A stretch of 64,000 nt of DNA, from positions 1,178,001 through 1,242,000 of the forward strand of contig SPDT01000007.1 of the NCBI GenBank assembly GCA_008477525.1, in the 5' to 3' direction. Shown piece by piece: positions 23,284-35,749 of the stretch. The DNA comes from Hypomyces perniciosus (Eukaryota; Ascomycota; Sordariomycetes; Hypocreales; Hypocreaceae). Position 1 is the stretch's first letter; each line of letters begins with the position of its first letter. Both the position numbers and the translations under genes were made by a program. The notes below the pieces were generated by a model that was not told where the DNA came from, ran no database searches, and worked only from the letters and a program-made list of their open reading frames with translations.

Positions 23284-23626
23284 GGTGACTCTTGTCTTTA
23301 TTTCAGGTCCTCGCATCCGAGCAGGACCTGGCATTGACATGGCGGTTTGTTAAACCTCGAGAGGCCTCACCCAAAGGGCAAGGTCGAGGGAGGATATTTA
23401 GGATAAGGGGCCTCATGATGTCATATCATATCGCGACCCGATGGAAAGGTACGTATCTTCGGATCTGGAAAACGGGGAATCCGGACCACCGCATCCATCT
23501 GTTCCCCGGTATGTGGTCCGTGCACACATCCTGACAAAGTGATGTGAAACCAGAAAAAAACACCAAAATTTTTGTGCAGACATCAAGAAGCCCCTCCAAA
23601 ACCCCACCAAGAAGACATACGAAATC
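23284..23626. other. Shared promoter of the esterase and TSR2
   Basis: Divergent spacer of 343 bases. An A-rich stretch (AAAAAAACACC) lies shortly before the TSR2 start. No other element identified. Confidence 0.5.
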
Positions 23627-24308
23627 ATGGCGTCGTCAACGGAAGCGGCGCAGCTGCCCCCAGCAGGTATTTACCGCTAATTCCTAGAAAATCTATTTAT
23701 GAGTTCGTACTAATTGGCAATATACAGCCACCCGCCAATCCAACTTCGAGCAAGCTGTGGCATACGCTCTACACCTATGGCCGGCCCTGACCCTCTCCGT
23801 GCAGAACAATTGGGGCGGCCCTGACTCCTCAGATAAGCGAGACTGGTTCGCCGGTGCCGTCGTCGATCTCTTCCCCGAGTTCACCGATGCGAAGACCGCC
23901 AACGCCCCTGAAGAGCCGGACCTGGAAGATGTCGAGACCGTGCTCTTGCAAGTCATGGTAGACGAGTTCGAGGTCAACGTCGACGACGATTCCGGCTTGG
24001 AAGTTGCGGGAAACATCATCAAGGCCAGGGCCGGATGCGCCATTGGTCAGTTTGATGAGGTAGACAAGTTGCGAGAGCGATTCATGAACCGCACGGGCAA
24101 GAAGGTCGACCAGATGTTTAAGAAGGCTGAGGACGCGGACCAAGATACTGACTGGGAGTCGGGTGACTCCGGTGATGATGATGAAGAGGACGGCGAGGGT
24201 GATGTAGACATGGATGAGGCTCCTCCACTAGCGCATGTCCCCAAGGAGAAGCCAGCTCCAGAGATTGATGAGGATGGCTTCATCACGGTCACCAAGAAGA
24301 AGAGGTAG
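23627..24308 (+). CDS. TSR2: Pre-rRNA-processing protein TSR2 (206 aa)
   Basis: Exon 1 is 23627-23666 and exon 2 is 23728-24308; the 61-nt intron starts GTATTT and ends ACAG. TSR2 is the escort chaperone of ribosomal protein eS26 and supports 20S pre-rRNA processing and 40S maturation. The family core is obvious: FEQAVAYALHLWPALTLSVQNNWGGPDS, then KRDWFAGAVVDLF and the acidic VETVLLQVMVDEFEVNVDDDS. The C-terminus is acidic (about residues 150-185) and ends DGFITVTKKKR, a typical TSR2 tail. It starts at ATG 23627, giving a 13-residue leader before the conserved part. Divergent from the esterase and convergent with the BSD gene. Confidence 0.95.
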
Positions 24309-24500
24309 ATCTCTTGGTGTAGAGATCTTAGGGAGGTTGTCCCAGGTCGGTCGGTGGATTTCCCCGCAAATGATACCCAAAAACATAGATACATGATCCC
24401 GTGATTACTTCCACTTGCCAAACTGGCTACAGCAAACCGAACGCCGAACTGCCCAGGCGCTACGCAATCTCACATATATACGGTACCAGAGGTAGCAGAA

Positions 24501-25958
24501 TCACTCCCAGTCTTCGTCACTGTCATCGTCACTGTCCTCCTCATCATCTTCATCACTCTCCTCCTCCTCGTCATCACTGTCCTCGTCGCTTTCATCGTCC
24601 TTCTTCTTGGGGTCCTGAGGACTATTAGGAGCCTGGCTAGTCACCTGGCTAGTCTTTCCTGATGCTGCGCCAACGACATCATAGCTAGCTTCGGTGTCCG
24701 CCTCGGACTTCTCGTCGTTCGACTTCCTTGGTTCGTTGGGCTTCAGGTTCTTCGGCTGGATTGTGGTTGTTGAAGCAACAGATTCACGCCTTTTTCCGGC
24801 AGCAGGCTTCTCGGGCTTCTCGGATTCATCCTTCTCTTCCTTCTCTTCCTCCTCTTCCTCCTCTTCCTCGGAATCGTCATCCCATCCTACTTCATCCTCT
24901 GCGGAGGCGGCTACTATAGTGTCAGCATAGGGGTTAAGTAGAAAGAGAAGAAAGCGGAGCCCAGGGGCTAGAGAAATGTAGAGGTAAATCACCTTTGAGA
25001 AGGTCACGTCGTCGAGACTCCGCTGTCTCAATGCCATGGCGGAGGAAATAGTATCGTTGCCAAAAGTCGCCATAATGAATCTGATCGGGCACAAGCTTCT
25101 CCATAGTCGACCTCAATTCGGGATATTTGGACAGGTCGTCTCTGATATTCTCAGTCTTTTTCTCGACATCAAAATCCTTTGTCCACTGCTCATATTCTGT
25201 GCCGGTTGGGTCTTTGGTGAAGCTCTCAGTCGATGTATGAATGACGTGAAGCTGCGCATCGAATCTTGAGCTGTGAATAACCCGCTTCCCTTGAGCGTCT
25301 TTGCTCTCAAACATGACCTTGCTACCCTCTGTCGACTCGTCGGGGGGTGCTACGCTGATGGCATCCCGTAAAAAGTCTCGAATGTTGCCTCCGAATCTGA
25401 GGAGAGCCTCGTCTGCGGCATCCTCGGCGCGCTGAAGGTCCTTGAGGCGTTTTGCGGCTTCGGATCTTAGTCGTGAGAGGACAGTTTCAGATTCTTGTGC
25501 ATCCGCATTCTCTTCAGACGATGGCTCCTTCGTATTCGTTGGTGTGGTCTGGTTATCCTCCGCATCTTTATCTCGGGGAATTTCGGGTAAAACTGTAGTG
25601 AGCGAGAGCGAGCGTGTTCGGTTTATGATTGTTTCTCGCAGGCTACTAAGTCCCTTTGTTGCGTCCTCGCCGACTTCTGCGAGCTCCTTTGAGGCTTGGT
25701 TGTACACTGACTCGCCCTGCCCTTGTGAGCCTTGGCAACACCAATGCGACATTATCACTTATACAGTACCTGCTTTACGACACTGCCAAAGAAACCCCCG
25801 ATTTTAGCACCCCATGGACTCGCCGAAAATGCCTTGTAAGCCTCCTGAATGTCGCTGTTCAGAGAAGATTGGGCCTGTTCCTGGTTCGACGAGTTTCCCG
25901 ATTCCTCGGGGTTTTTGATGTACGCATCCTCCTGGATGTGATCGTATGCGAGATCCAT
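24501..25958 (-). CDS. BSD-domain protein with acidic C-terminus (441 aa)
   Basis: Exons 25958-25770, 25716-24993 and 24913-24501. The joins VVKQ-GESVYNQ and LLK-VAASAEDEV keep frame, and the second intron has a CTGAC branch. The BSD signature, a C-terminal FWxRYF-like motif, is seen as DFWQRYYFLRHGIE near residue 295, with preceding helices (DLSKYPELRSTMEKLVPDQIHYG). Residues 60-200 are predicted helical and amphipathic. The last 130 residues are low-complexity Glu/Asp/Ser/Lys and end EDWE. BSD proteins of this layout (BSDC1/SYAP-like) are cytosolic or membrane-trafficking linked; the exact role is unknown in fungi. It is convergent with TSR2 at about 190 bases. Confidence 0.88.
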
Positions 25959-28082
25959 GTTGAAAGGATCCCAGTTCGGTCTTACAAGAGTAAAATAACT
26001 ACCCTCAACGTCAAATGGAGCACTGAAGACAACACCAGCACTCCTTAGTACGGGGTTCAGGAGTCGGAAAGTGTCACGAGCTTACCGCATCCTCTCCTCG
26101 CCAGATGGAGGGGTGGGAGCGGGGCATGTGATATTCTATCACGTGATCCATGATGAGCGCACGAAAACAATCGTGTTCTTCCCAGTTACCCTACAAAAGC
26201 CACAAGAAGCAAATTTGTGTTGAAAATAGGCACATGGATTGTATTTTTTTGGTGGTGTTCTGCAAAATAACTTTATTTTAAATATATTGAGGGGGTAACT
26301 GACATCATTGTGCATAGAATGCTTGTGGTTGTAGGAAGTAGACAAGTGGTCATGCTCTGTTGGTGGAGCTGAACGATATGGATGGGAAAAGGAGCAAATG
26401 AGAACGGAGAGTTTGTAACAAGTTGATACGTAATATGAACACAGAGTTCTTATTTAAATCGGTGTAACGAATCATCTTGCCATGTACTTCGTACTTCGTA
26501 CTCAATCTTGTTTCCCTAGACTACCTATTCAACGGTGGGTAAGCAAAAGCCAGGCTCGGGAGACACTTGGAGTCTGTTGAACTACATGGCCGGTGATTCA
26601 TTGTTACGGTAGTTATTCGGCAGGGATGCTTTTCTACCTAACATACGGTTTAGAATACGAAGTAATTATTACTCGATTAAAATTCTTACTACTCCGTAGA
26701 TAATGAAGATATCTATGGCCTCAATTTCCTGTATCTATGCTGCTACTGAAATGGTCATCTATAACTGCCTTGACTACGTATGGACGACGACATAAACACA
26801 AAAAAAAAAACTCGACTCATTACCCTGTATGGAGTAACAAAGGAAGAATGGTCTAGGGCTTATTTTTTCCCTTGGAAATTTGCCAGATCGAATGCGACCA
26901 AAAGCATCACAATAAAACGGCCCCATCCTTGCCGTTCCAAGAATGTGACTGAGAAGTCAAACAAAGTAACGTAAGGGCGAGGAACCAATCAAGAACAAGG
27001 TAGGGTGATTTTCAGGGCAGCAAGGAGTTAAATGGGTACAAAAACCTGTTATTCGACAGACTGCATGCGGAAGCTTTTGCGCCAAGTCGATTTGTGTGCA
27101 TTTGGAGGCGGCAGAAGCGGGTCCGTCAGCTGCCTTGCATCGGGAATTTCTGCAAGCAAATATTATCGCGATGGATTTATTTATTTGTGTTGTTTAGGAT
27201 CAGAGACAATTGAGCTGAGTAGGTCTACGATATTGACCGGATTCAGATGTGAAATGCCTTGTTTAATAGGATGTCATTCGTAGACTTCGTAGTCATTGTA
27301 CGTTCCACGGGTAGTCTCAGTAACGGTGCTATTCAAAACAACAACACATTACATTCACATGGACCATCCATTTTGTAAATCAGAAAGATTGTGGACAAAT
27401 TCTACCCATTAGGAAATCGTTCTGGTGACCAAGCTGTCAGGACAGATCAAGATCTTGGAGAACATTACAAATCCGGGTATTTCGTCATTGTACATTGCGG
27501 AGAGCCTCCCGAACCAATCCATGTGCGTTCGAATTCACCGCTCCCAACCGGAAGCGTGAAGCTCCCTGCGTTACCACATCCATGCTATTAGCTAGGTGAC
27601 TGGACGTTCTCGTTTCAAACAATCGTGATACTTTTTCCTTTTCCTTGGAATCATTGTCATTGCAATCCCGGAGTGGATTTTTGATGCCCTTTAAGCTTTT
27701 GTTTGCGGGGTCTGCCGGATGACGTAGTTGCCGTAGCTTGCGCGTAAGACTCCATCCCAACATCCCATTGGCCTAGACTTACAGCAGGGGGAACTCTTCC
27801 CATTGCGTCCCTTGCGTCCGCATTCCAGATATGCGGATATGCCTTGACCAAAGAATCAAGGAATGATGAAGGTTTGGCCCGATCCGGCTCGGGCTCCATG
27901 TACCTACTGGATCGAGATCGAGATCTACGACTTCATAACGTTGGAGATTGTCTATATAAACCCTCAGATCTTCCCAGTGTTATTGTAATATTTCATCATC
28001 GACTCCAGCATCATTCACTTCACTCACACAAAACCAACAAACAACAATCTTTTCGACTCACACGTCAACACCATCATCCACA
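25959..28082. other. Long intergenic region upstream of ccg-1
   Basis: About 2.1 kb with no convincing gene; the short frames lack family resemblance. It contains overlapping TACTTCGTA copies (26485-26500) and TACTCCGTA at 26690-26698. The right-hand 300 bases carry the ccg-1 promoter. Much of 26.1-27.4 kb appears A/T-rich. Confidence 0.5.
27951..27960 (+). promoter_or_regulatory. TATA box of the ccg-1/grg-1 gene
   Basis: TCTATATAAA lies about 125 bases before the ATG at 28083, followed by a C/A-rich leader (CACAAAACCAAC, CAACACCATCATCCACA) of the type found in highly expressed fungal genes. Strong regulated expression is known for this gene in Neurospora; here the assignment rests on position and sequence only. 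Confidence 0.65.
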
Positions 28083-28354
28083 ATGGAGACCGCCAAGCAA
28101 GCTTTCAACTACGTCGCCGAGACTGTTCAGGGTGCTACCGCCGGTGCTAGCAAGGAGACCAACAAGAGCATCGCCAAGAATGAGAATGCTGACATCAGCA
28201 CTCGGTGAGTAGCCCTATGGATGTCAAACGGCGATATGCAATGCTAACTGTTCATAGCGCTACTGCCGCCAAGGATGCCGTCGTCGACAAGTTCAACGAG
28301 TCCTCCCACAACGGCAAGGCTGAGGCTCACAAGAACCTCGCCCAGAACAACTAG
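28083..28354 (+). CDS. ccg-1: Clock-controlled / glucose-repressible protein CCG-1 (GRG-1), 72 aa
   Basis: Exon 1 is 28083-28204 and exon 2 is 28258-28354. The intron runs GTGAGT..CATAG with branch GCTAAC. The protein is a small hydrophilic Ala/Lys/Asn-rich helix former (METAKQAFNYVAETVQGATA..., then AAKDAVVDKFNESSH). It matches the Neurospora CCG-1/GRG-1 pattern in length, the VQGAT motif and the late AAKDAV motif. In Neurospora this transcript is among the most abundant, rising on glucose loss, stress and in circadian time; the molecular function is unknown and it resembles LEA-type stress proteins. The upstream TATA box and pyrimidine/CA-rich leader fit high expression. Confidence 0.93.
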
Positions 28355-30445
28355 ATAGGCGGAACCATGAGGTTGAAGAGGCATTGAGAGGAGCTAAGGG
28401 TGCTAGAATTGTGGAAAACATTAGTCAACTCGGATACCACATAGAATTGAAAACCCATCAGCGGTAATTTTGGAACAATGGCTCTCCATCGTGGTGACAC
28501 TTGAATTTTCGCTGCAGGCAGGTGAGATCAGTCACGCATTGCTCAGCGCTAGAACCGCCGCTGCTGAAAACCGGACCTCTGCCCAACGACCCTAGTTCTT
28601 GTCAGAACTGATATTATCCGGGCGGGTTAACGGAGCAGTGGCGGACGAATTGTGGAGGAAATATGGACTGTCCCATGCGATAGGGCTGGATGGTTCCCGC
28701 TATATTCCGGGTCTGACATACATACGAGTACATAGCATGAAGTACGGAGTACATGTACACTAATCAGTAGATGGCTATTGCCATTCGATGTTCACCGAGA
28801 AGGCATCAGCTTAAAGATCCAGACATCCTTGATAGACGCATGTTTGTCGATACAATCGCCAAGTGGTAAGGGGAAGGAGCTTCGCCAGGCCTGAGATATA
28901 AACTGTTCTTGCGAAGTAATCGTCCTATTATTATGATCTCTCATAACAAAGTTTGACAGAGTGGAGTTCGGCGTTATGCGAGCTATGCCTTGTGCTCTCT
29001 GGATCGGACATTCCGTTACGTCCGGGTCCGGCAAGAAGGTCTCGGCCCACTCGGAGTTTGAGCTGGCCTGAAAGGCGTTAGCGTTGCAGCAACGGAGCAT
29101 CGAGTGAGGCCAATCACGCCGTCGGGTACTTTGTTGTCCCCTTGGAATATGGAGGCTGGTGAATTGGCTTCGGCGTTTGGCGCATTTAGGTAATCGGTCG
29201 TCGGCACTGTGGTGCATAGAGTGGTCTGGAAGTGCGCCGCTCAATGTCAGTTGAAGGGCGCAGGTAACGAAGTACCGAGAGAGTTATCGAGTGAGTTATT
29301 AATGGAGAGCTTCATATTCGTTATGGATAGAGAGAGAGAGAGAGAGGCAAGGATAATTTTGTGAGCAGGATAATTGTTAGCATTAAGAGAAGAAATGAGA
29401 TGGATCAAGGGGAGAGTTGGAAGGAAGCAGAGGAAATCGACGATATATCTTCTAACCTTGTCCGAATAGTTTATGGTGGAATGTAATTCGTATATGTACT
29501 CGTATGTACTTTGTAGGAGTAAATACCGGCACTATCGTACGCCGTATTGTGACACATGACAAATATTTAGCAAGGCAGCGAATCAAGCTGCCCCCGGTTA
29601 TTACTTATTTGAGTCAAGGTGAAGGAGGCGCACAGATGGGCATATACAGTACAGAGCGCAGTGCACACAGTACCGGACAGAGGCTTCTGCGTTTTGCTTC
29701 AGGATGGGCCAATGGCTAGCAGCCGTTGCTGCACTTTGCGCAAGCTAGAGCGCTTATTGACGCAGGAAAGGAGGGCGAACAGGTTTCACAGCGACTCCCC
29801 CGCCCTGTATGTATTTGCCCGCTGACAAATGCACATCTATTTTCATCCGTGCCATGATTCCACGTCATGGTGGTCCCTCCACTGTCCACTGTATGGAGAA
29901 CAGAGCACGCGCATGTGCGAGGAACCCCTGTGCCTGACAAGGCTTTTCCTCCGTCTCTTATCACCATCACCGGGAACAACAGAGACAGAAGCTCCTAGAA
30001 GCGCTTTTTGTGACTCAGGCAACAAGGCCACCCTCTCGTGACCCAACACCCTCAGCCCCACACCGGCTCTGGAAAGGACGGGAACTGCGCATTCGCCTCC
30101 CCAGACAGACATCATCATCACGACACTGATTTTGGGCCAGTTGTACGAAGTAGGGCCTACTGTCTTGCAGAGTGCATGCCGGGCAAGAATTCAACCTATC
30201 CCGCTTGATCTCCCATTTGCCGTTCTATCGCCTCTGTGAAAAGCTCAGTTTGCGCTGAGGCGTTCCTCTGCCCTCTCTACTTATCTATCGATCGCCTTGT
30301 GCTTGGCGTTCAACTGCCTTACAAATCCCCATCGCCCCGACCAGCTGAGAAGAGCAAATCTCGACGACAGGAACAGCGCATTCGCCAGCGGCGATTTCTC
30401 ATAACCCTCCCAAATTCGCGCTCGTTCACCTTCAATTCGTTCAAA
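28355..30445. other. Intergenic region and long leader of yap1
   Basis: About 2.1 kb. It contains TACGGAGTA at 28743-28751, a (GA)n run at 29330-29346 and TACGAAGTA near 30145. The frame from 30236 to 30445 is open and continuous with Yap1 but has no ATG, so it is read as leader. No separate gene recognised. Confidence 0.55.
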
Positions 30446-32327
30446 ATGACCTCTACTGGCTCTAGCGGTGGCTCTTTGCCACCGAATTTCTTCTTGACCC
30501 CGCAGCAACAGTCTCTGCTTTTCACGGCCCTCAATGCGAACAACCCCAAGCCCTCAAACACAAAGACTGGCCTTTCCTTGTCTCCCGACTCATTCAGCAC
30601 CACGCCCCTACAGAATCTCGACAGCGCAGGCTTTCAGGAAAGCCCCCTTCTCGACAACTATGATTACGACTTTGGTGACTCTACGCTTGATTTTTCCTTT
30701 TCGGGTGAGGCAGGTAACTCCAGCATGATCGGAGATATGCCCGGAGATACCGCTGCCAGCTCCAAGTCTGATTCTACCATCGAGAATGACACTCCGGAGA
30801 AGAGAAGCCACCCCGACGACGAGGATGACGAGACTAGCCCTGGCAATGAGTCTAAGCGACGTGAGAGCACCGACAAAGTTCCCAAGAAGCCTGGTCGCAA
30901 GCCTCTCACTTCAGAGCCCACCTCAGTATGTTTTCATGCCACGCGGTATGCGCTGCTTGTTGAGTCCACTTGCTGACGTTAATGAATTATAGAAGCGTAA
31001 GGCTCAGAATCGAGCAGCTCAGCGCGCTTTCAGAGAGCGAAAGGAGAAGCACCTCAAAGACCTGGAGACCAAGGTTGATGAATTGGAGAAGGCCTCAGCC
31101 GCTGCAAATCACGAGAACAGCATGCTGCGTGCCCAAGTCGAGCTCATCACCACTGAGCTCAGTCATTACAAGCAGAGGATGACCCTGATATCGACCAAGA
31201 CGGCGCCTTCTCGGGATAGGGTACGTGGCTTTGGTGCCCCCGCCGTCAGCAATATCAACGACGTCAACTTCCAGTTCGAGTTTCCAAAATTCGGATCGCT
31301 CCCAACACCACCGGCGAACAAGCCGCACAGATCGTCGTCGCAGCCTATCAGCCCTCAGAGCAACATGTCTCTAAGCCCGGCAGCGAGTCAGAACAATGAA
31401 AAGTCTTCCCAGCTTTCCCAGCAGGCTGCACGCCATGCTCGGTTCAAGGAGGATCTCGCCAAGTTCTCTGGCATTTACACACCAATGATGGGTAGCTCCA
31501 ATGCGAACGGCTCCAGAGCCAGCGTTGATTCTGTGAACTTTAGCCTCAACGGCGCTACGAGCTCTCCGTCTGCTTCGTCTCACTCCAACGTTGGCGCAGG
31601 CTCGCCTTGTGGCACTTCTCCTGAGTCCTATACTCAGTCCCCAATGGGCTTTAAGCCTGTTGACACCCTGACCACGATTGGCGAGGAGAATCCTCCAGTG
31701 TCTACTGGTGGGCAGCCGTTTTCTCAGTTTGCCAATCTGGACTTCAGTAACACTGGCTTTGACTGGCTTGTGCAGCAGAACGGCGGTCAGTTCGATCCAC
31801 AGTTGTTCGGTGACTACCGTGAGCCCCAGGAGAACGTCTTGTCAAATCCGTCGTTTGATGACTTGTTCAATGATTCTCTCGAGGCTGACTTTTTCACCCC
31901 CTACAACGCGGTGGCAAGCCCGAACACGCACAAGAAGAATAACCTCATCGATGAAATTGATGCTAGGCAGGACTCTTGCGAGGATGAAGTGCCCAAGACA
32001 CAGCAGATGCCGCCGAATATGAGCTGTAATCAGCTTTGGTACGATACTGCCCCATCTAGACTCGATAAGGATCGCATACTAACCCTGCTCTTCAGGGAGA
32101 AACTGCAATCTTGCCCCAAAGCCCAGAACGGCGAATTTGACTTGGATGGTCTTTGTACAGAACTTACCAAGAAGGCCAAATGCTCTGGCACCGGTCCAGT
32201 GGTTGCGGAGAGCGATTTCGACACAATCCTCAAGAAATACATGGGAAAAGACGTGTCGTCAGAATGCATGGCTGACAAGTTAGGCATTTCAGTGGACAAG
32301 TCCAACAAGGCCGACTCCATGCCATGA
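30446..32327 (+). CDS. yap1: AP-1-like bZIP transcription factor Yap1 (604 aa)
   Basis: Exon 1 is 30446-30925 and exon 2 is 30993-32327; the intron starts GTATGT, has branch GCTGAC and ends TATAG. Exon 2 opens directly with the basic region KRKAQNRAAQRAFRERKEKH, carrying the Pap1/Yap1 N-x-x-A-x-x-A-F-R pattern, followed by a leucine-zipper coiled coil to about residue 220. The N-terminus has an Asp/Glu- and Ser-rich activation-type segment and a basic PKKPGRKPL stretch. The C-terminus shows the redox domain: cysteines in DSCEDE and NMSCNQLW, then LQSC, EFDLDGLCTEL, KKAKCSGTGPV and SSECMADKLGI. In yeast and aspergilli, oxidation of these cysteines masks the nuclear export signal, so Yap1 accumulates in the nucleus and induces antioxidant genes. 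All expected C-terminal cysteines are present. Confidence 0.95.
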
Positions 32328-33724
32328 CTTTCTCCGAGGTGTTGATGATACACATACATCACTGGCGCATGGCTGTACGTTACACGAGGTCAGATGCGGA
32401 CAGGAATCAATGATATCCCATGGTTTAACGGCGTTATAACAAAACAAGAGGGTGATGGTCGGTCCAGGATGGTATTTTTTGAGGGGGCTTGAAATTTATG
32501 ATGCATATGGGTTCAACTCAGTTATCGTCATTATCCATGGACGGTTAGGTTCTGTATTTCTGCTCACTTTCTTCTTTCATTCAGTCTGGGCGAATAACTC
32601 CAGGAGACGAATCCCTCCAGTATTTCGGAGGGAGGACCTCCTTATCGTCTCAGGCCTTTGAATTGGCTCTGGATATGAGATTTTGGTGTATATTTGGTCG
32701 ATCTCTAATGAGGCCCAAGAATGAATGTGATGGAATATTTAGCTCAAGGATGAGATCGTTGAAGGGGACCAGGAGGAAATCGTTGTTTCGTTTCGCACGA
32801 GCACTTGCCGTCCACCTGTACATCAGTCAAAATTTTAAAACCAAAAAAAATCAACTCGAAGGAATGACAAAAACTAAGATGTATTGAATTCGACACGGTA
32901 TGTCTGTTTTGTATTTCTCATTTGAGCTGTGAGTCTTTACACAAGCATAATCAGGAACCGTCATGTAGGTAATTACGTGCAGAATCATGTCTCAAATCAA
33001 AACTTGTGTACAACAGTCAACTCGATTTCAACGACAACATACTTCGTACAATACAAACTAAAATTAAAAGTGAACTGGGATATCATGCCGTCATGACCAC
33101 CGCAGGCTACCTACATAGCAATTTATCCCCCCCCCCCGTCTATCTATGACATTAAAAAACCTAGGCCAAAAAAAAGTACTCCGTATGCTGTGCTACTCCT
33201 GATGATGGTAGGATGCAGATGTTCTTTGCGCCAACCCGCTTCTGTCCCGGTGTCCCCCTACACTATGCCAACGCCACCACAGGAAGAAGGAAGGGATGAA
33301 GGAAAAAAAAAGGAGGGGTACAAACATTATCCAAAGCCTGAGGGATAACGCCTTCGTAGGCATGTCTAAAGGAATAATCGTACAAGAGATGGGTATTCAA
33401 TGATGAAGAGCGAGCCAGAAAGTCCATCAGTGGTGTATGAATAGCTGCTGGTCATGTGCGTGTCGAGTCCTTGCCTCTCTCAGGAGGTAAGTAAGAGTAG
33501 ACGCACATATTGTCAGAGTCCGTCTCCAGGCTCCAAGGGGCGAGCTCCTATTCGATGCATCGTGTACTGATTCGAGTCCGTTGACCCTAGTAGTATGAAC
33601 CTTCCGCCAAAGTCGCATGCCTGATATCGTGAACTCGTCTCTGCAATGGGCATCACATTCGTTCTTCTCATCCGTGAGCCGGCTTGGTCTTCGTCATGTC
33701 TGTAGCATGTCCCGAGATGGCCGT
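32328..33724. other. 3' intergenic region between yap1 and the kinase
   Basis: Convergent spacer of 1.4 kb. It includes the yap1 3' UTR, a run of ten C at about 33128-33137, TACTCCGTA at 33177-33185 and an A9-type run near 33300. No coding frame recognised. Confidence 0.5.
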
Positions 33725-35749
33725 CTAGCTGATGACCACTCGTGCTCCTTCTTTGCCAAGTACGCCTCTTTCTTTTGGCCTGGGGCTATTGTTTCTGCCC
33801 CTCTTGCTCTTCAGGAACCCAAAGACCCCGCTTGAGCCTTCGCCTTTGGCATCGGAGACGGTGTTTGCATCCCTGGGGAGAGTGGCGTCCTGGCGTGCAA
33901 GCTCGGACCAGCTGCCTCCGCCATCTAGAGTTACTTGAACGCCACCCGTAGGGCTGGTCACCCGTTTGCCAAGAGCCGGAGGCCGGGAGACGTATTGTTG
34001 ACTTTGATATCCTTGTGGAGTTGGAACAGACGAGTCTGAGCGGCCTTGTCCGTCATCGGCAGTCGATTTCACAGGGGGAGCTGGGACTTTCGGCGCCTCA
34101 GTTGTGGGAGGCGCAGGTGTCGCTTTATCAGTTGCGAAAGCTTGGGGTTTGGTACTCCGACCCGTCTTAATTGACGAAGGATCTTCTCCAAGACCCTGAG
34201 CCGCCGCCGTGATCCTGCAAAAGTCAGTATAATTCGAATCGAGACTTGGAGGCTTTTGAACGTACTTCTTGTATGCTGCCACGGTGTAATCGAACGGTTG
34301 GAAGTCCTTCTCAATCATCTTGTAGAGCTCATCTTCGCGGATTTCCTGGTCGGTTGCATCCTCCTTTAACCGTTCCCTGGGCTTTTGGCGTCTTGCTCGG
34401 GCTTCCAAGGGAGCTTCTTCCAGCAGCAGCTCCTCTAGGTCATATGTCGCATCAAAGTTGGTCTTATCGGATGAAGGTACAAAGATAGGTTCGATTTGCT
34501 TCTGTTCTAGTAGCTCAAAATCGAGGGGTTTGAAGAAGTCATTGTAGATAAAGCTCTCCCAAGTGTGACCTAGTCGAGTTTTGGGGTTTGGGTCCAAGGC
34601 GGCGCGAATAGCATAGAGGCATGTTAATGAGACAGGCGGTTGCGTCACAGGGTATCTGGGAGTGGTGAATTGGATCTGTTGGTTCAGTGTTGCCTCGTTA
34701 CTGCCGTCAAACGGTCGCTAGACAAAATGTTGGTCAATGATCTTGGGTGTTGTGAGCGTCGCGAGGACACTGAGCATGCGACGTACCTTGTTATAGATGC
34801 ACTCGTAGAACAAGACACCGAGCGACCACCAATCTGCACAAACATCGTATCCCTTTCCTCCATATACTTCCGGGGCAAGATAGGCCAAAGTTCCAGATTT
34901 ACTTGTCATGATCCGGCCAGGGACGATATCTGAGGCAACGTTCTTGACAAACGGTCAGCGAGGGGCAGAAAACGCACCAATATCAACGGGACTTACGAAA
35001 TCTGTTAAGTGAACATGGCCCTCCGCATCAAGAAGGACATTGTCCGGCTTGACATCTCTGTGGATAATGTTCTGGCTGTGAACATACCGCAGGGCACATC
35101 CCAACTCGGCTATCCAGAACCGGACTGCTTCCTCGGTAAACGTCTTTCTGGAGATATGGAATCGCAGATCACCACCACTCATGAGATCGACCACGAGGTA
35201 CCTAACGGGGCAGTTTGTAAGCAGATGACAAAAAGTCGACATGGTTGGTGGGGTGCCTACATGTATTCGATATCCTGGAAGCTATACCGCAAGTTGCAGA
35301 TGAATGGATGGTTGAGATGCTCCATCATTCGCCGCTCGCGGATGATGTTTCGGACACTCTCGGACTTGACAACTAACATGGCATTGACATATCAGCTTCA
35401 TGTATTCTCGGCACGATGGCGATGGCCCCGGTGCGGAAGAGGTCGAGTTGCATACCTTCATCTTTGCGAATATACTTGAGCGCAAAGGTCAGGTTGGTAT
35501 CTTTGCGCTCGACGATGCGCACCTTGCCAAAGGCGCCTCGGCCGACGACTCGCAGCAGGCGGAAGTGGTTGAGATTGGCTATTTGTGGTGTGCTCGGTCA
35601 GCGTCTCGAACGGTTGTCTGGTCAGATCCACGCGCCAGACAGGCGGCGGACGGGGGAAAAGGAGGGAGATGGGATCCATCCACTCGCGGGGGTATCGATC
35701 ACGTACTTTCGCCAGACAGGTCGGCGGGCTTTCCCTGGCCGTTGCCCAT
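33725..35749 (-). CDS. Serine/threonine protein kinase, STK32/YANK type, predicted N-myristoylated (about 526 aa)
   Basis: Seven exons: 35749-35707, 35578-35456, 35372-35261, 35201-34997, 34942-34787, 34717-34266 and 34214-33725, all in phase. The N-terminus MGNGQGKP fits the myristoylation rule (Gly2), implying membrane attachment. Kinase landmarks: GRGAFG (27-32), Lys49, HRDVKPDN with Asp142, and DFN instead of DFG at Asp160, a trait of the STK32 (YANK) group within AGC-like kinases. An APE-type motif appears as YLAPEVYGG, followed by [13 protein letters not shown]. The tail after about residue 330 is disordered and Ser/Pro/Lys-rich. The last intron is 51 nt, a multiple of three and stop-free, but its GTACGT..ACTGAC..TTGCAG pattern argues it is removed; if retained the protein would be 17 residues longer. 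Substrates unknown. Confidence 0.92.

Noticed and set aside
28792..29244. 150-codon minus-strand frame between ccg-1 and yap1
   Set aside because: No recognisable domain, signal or splice structure; overlapping frames of similar quality occur on the same stretch.
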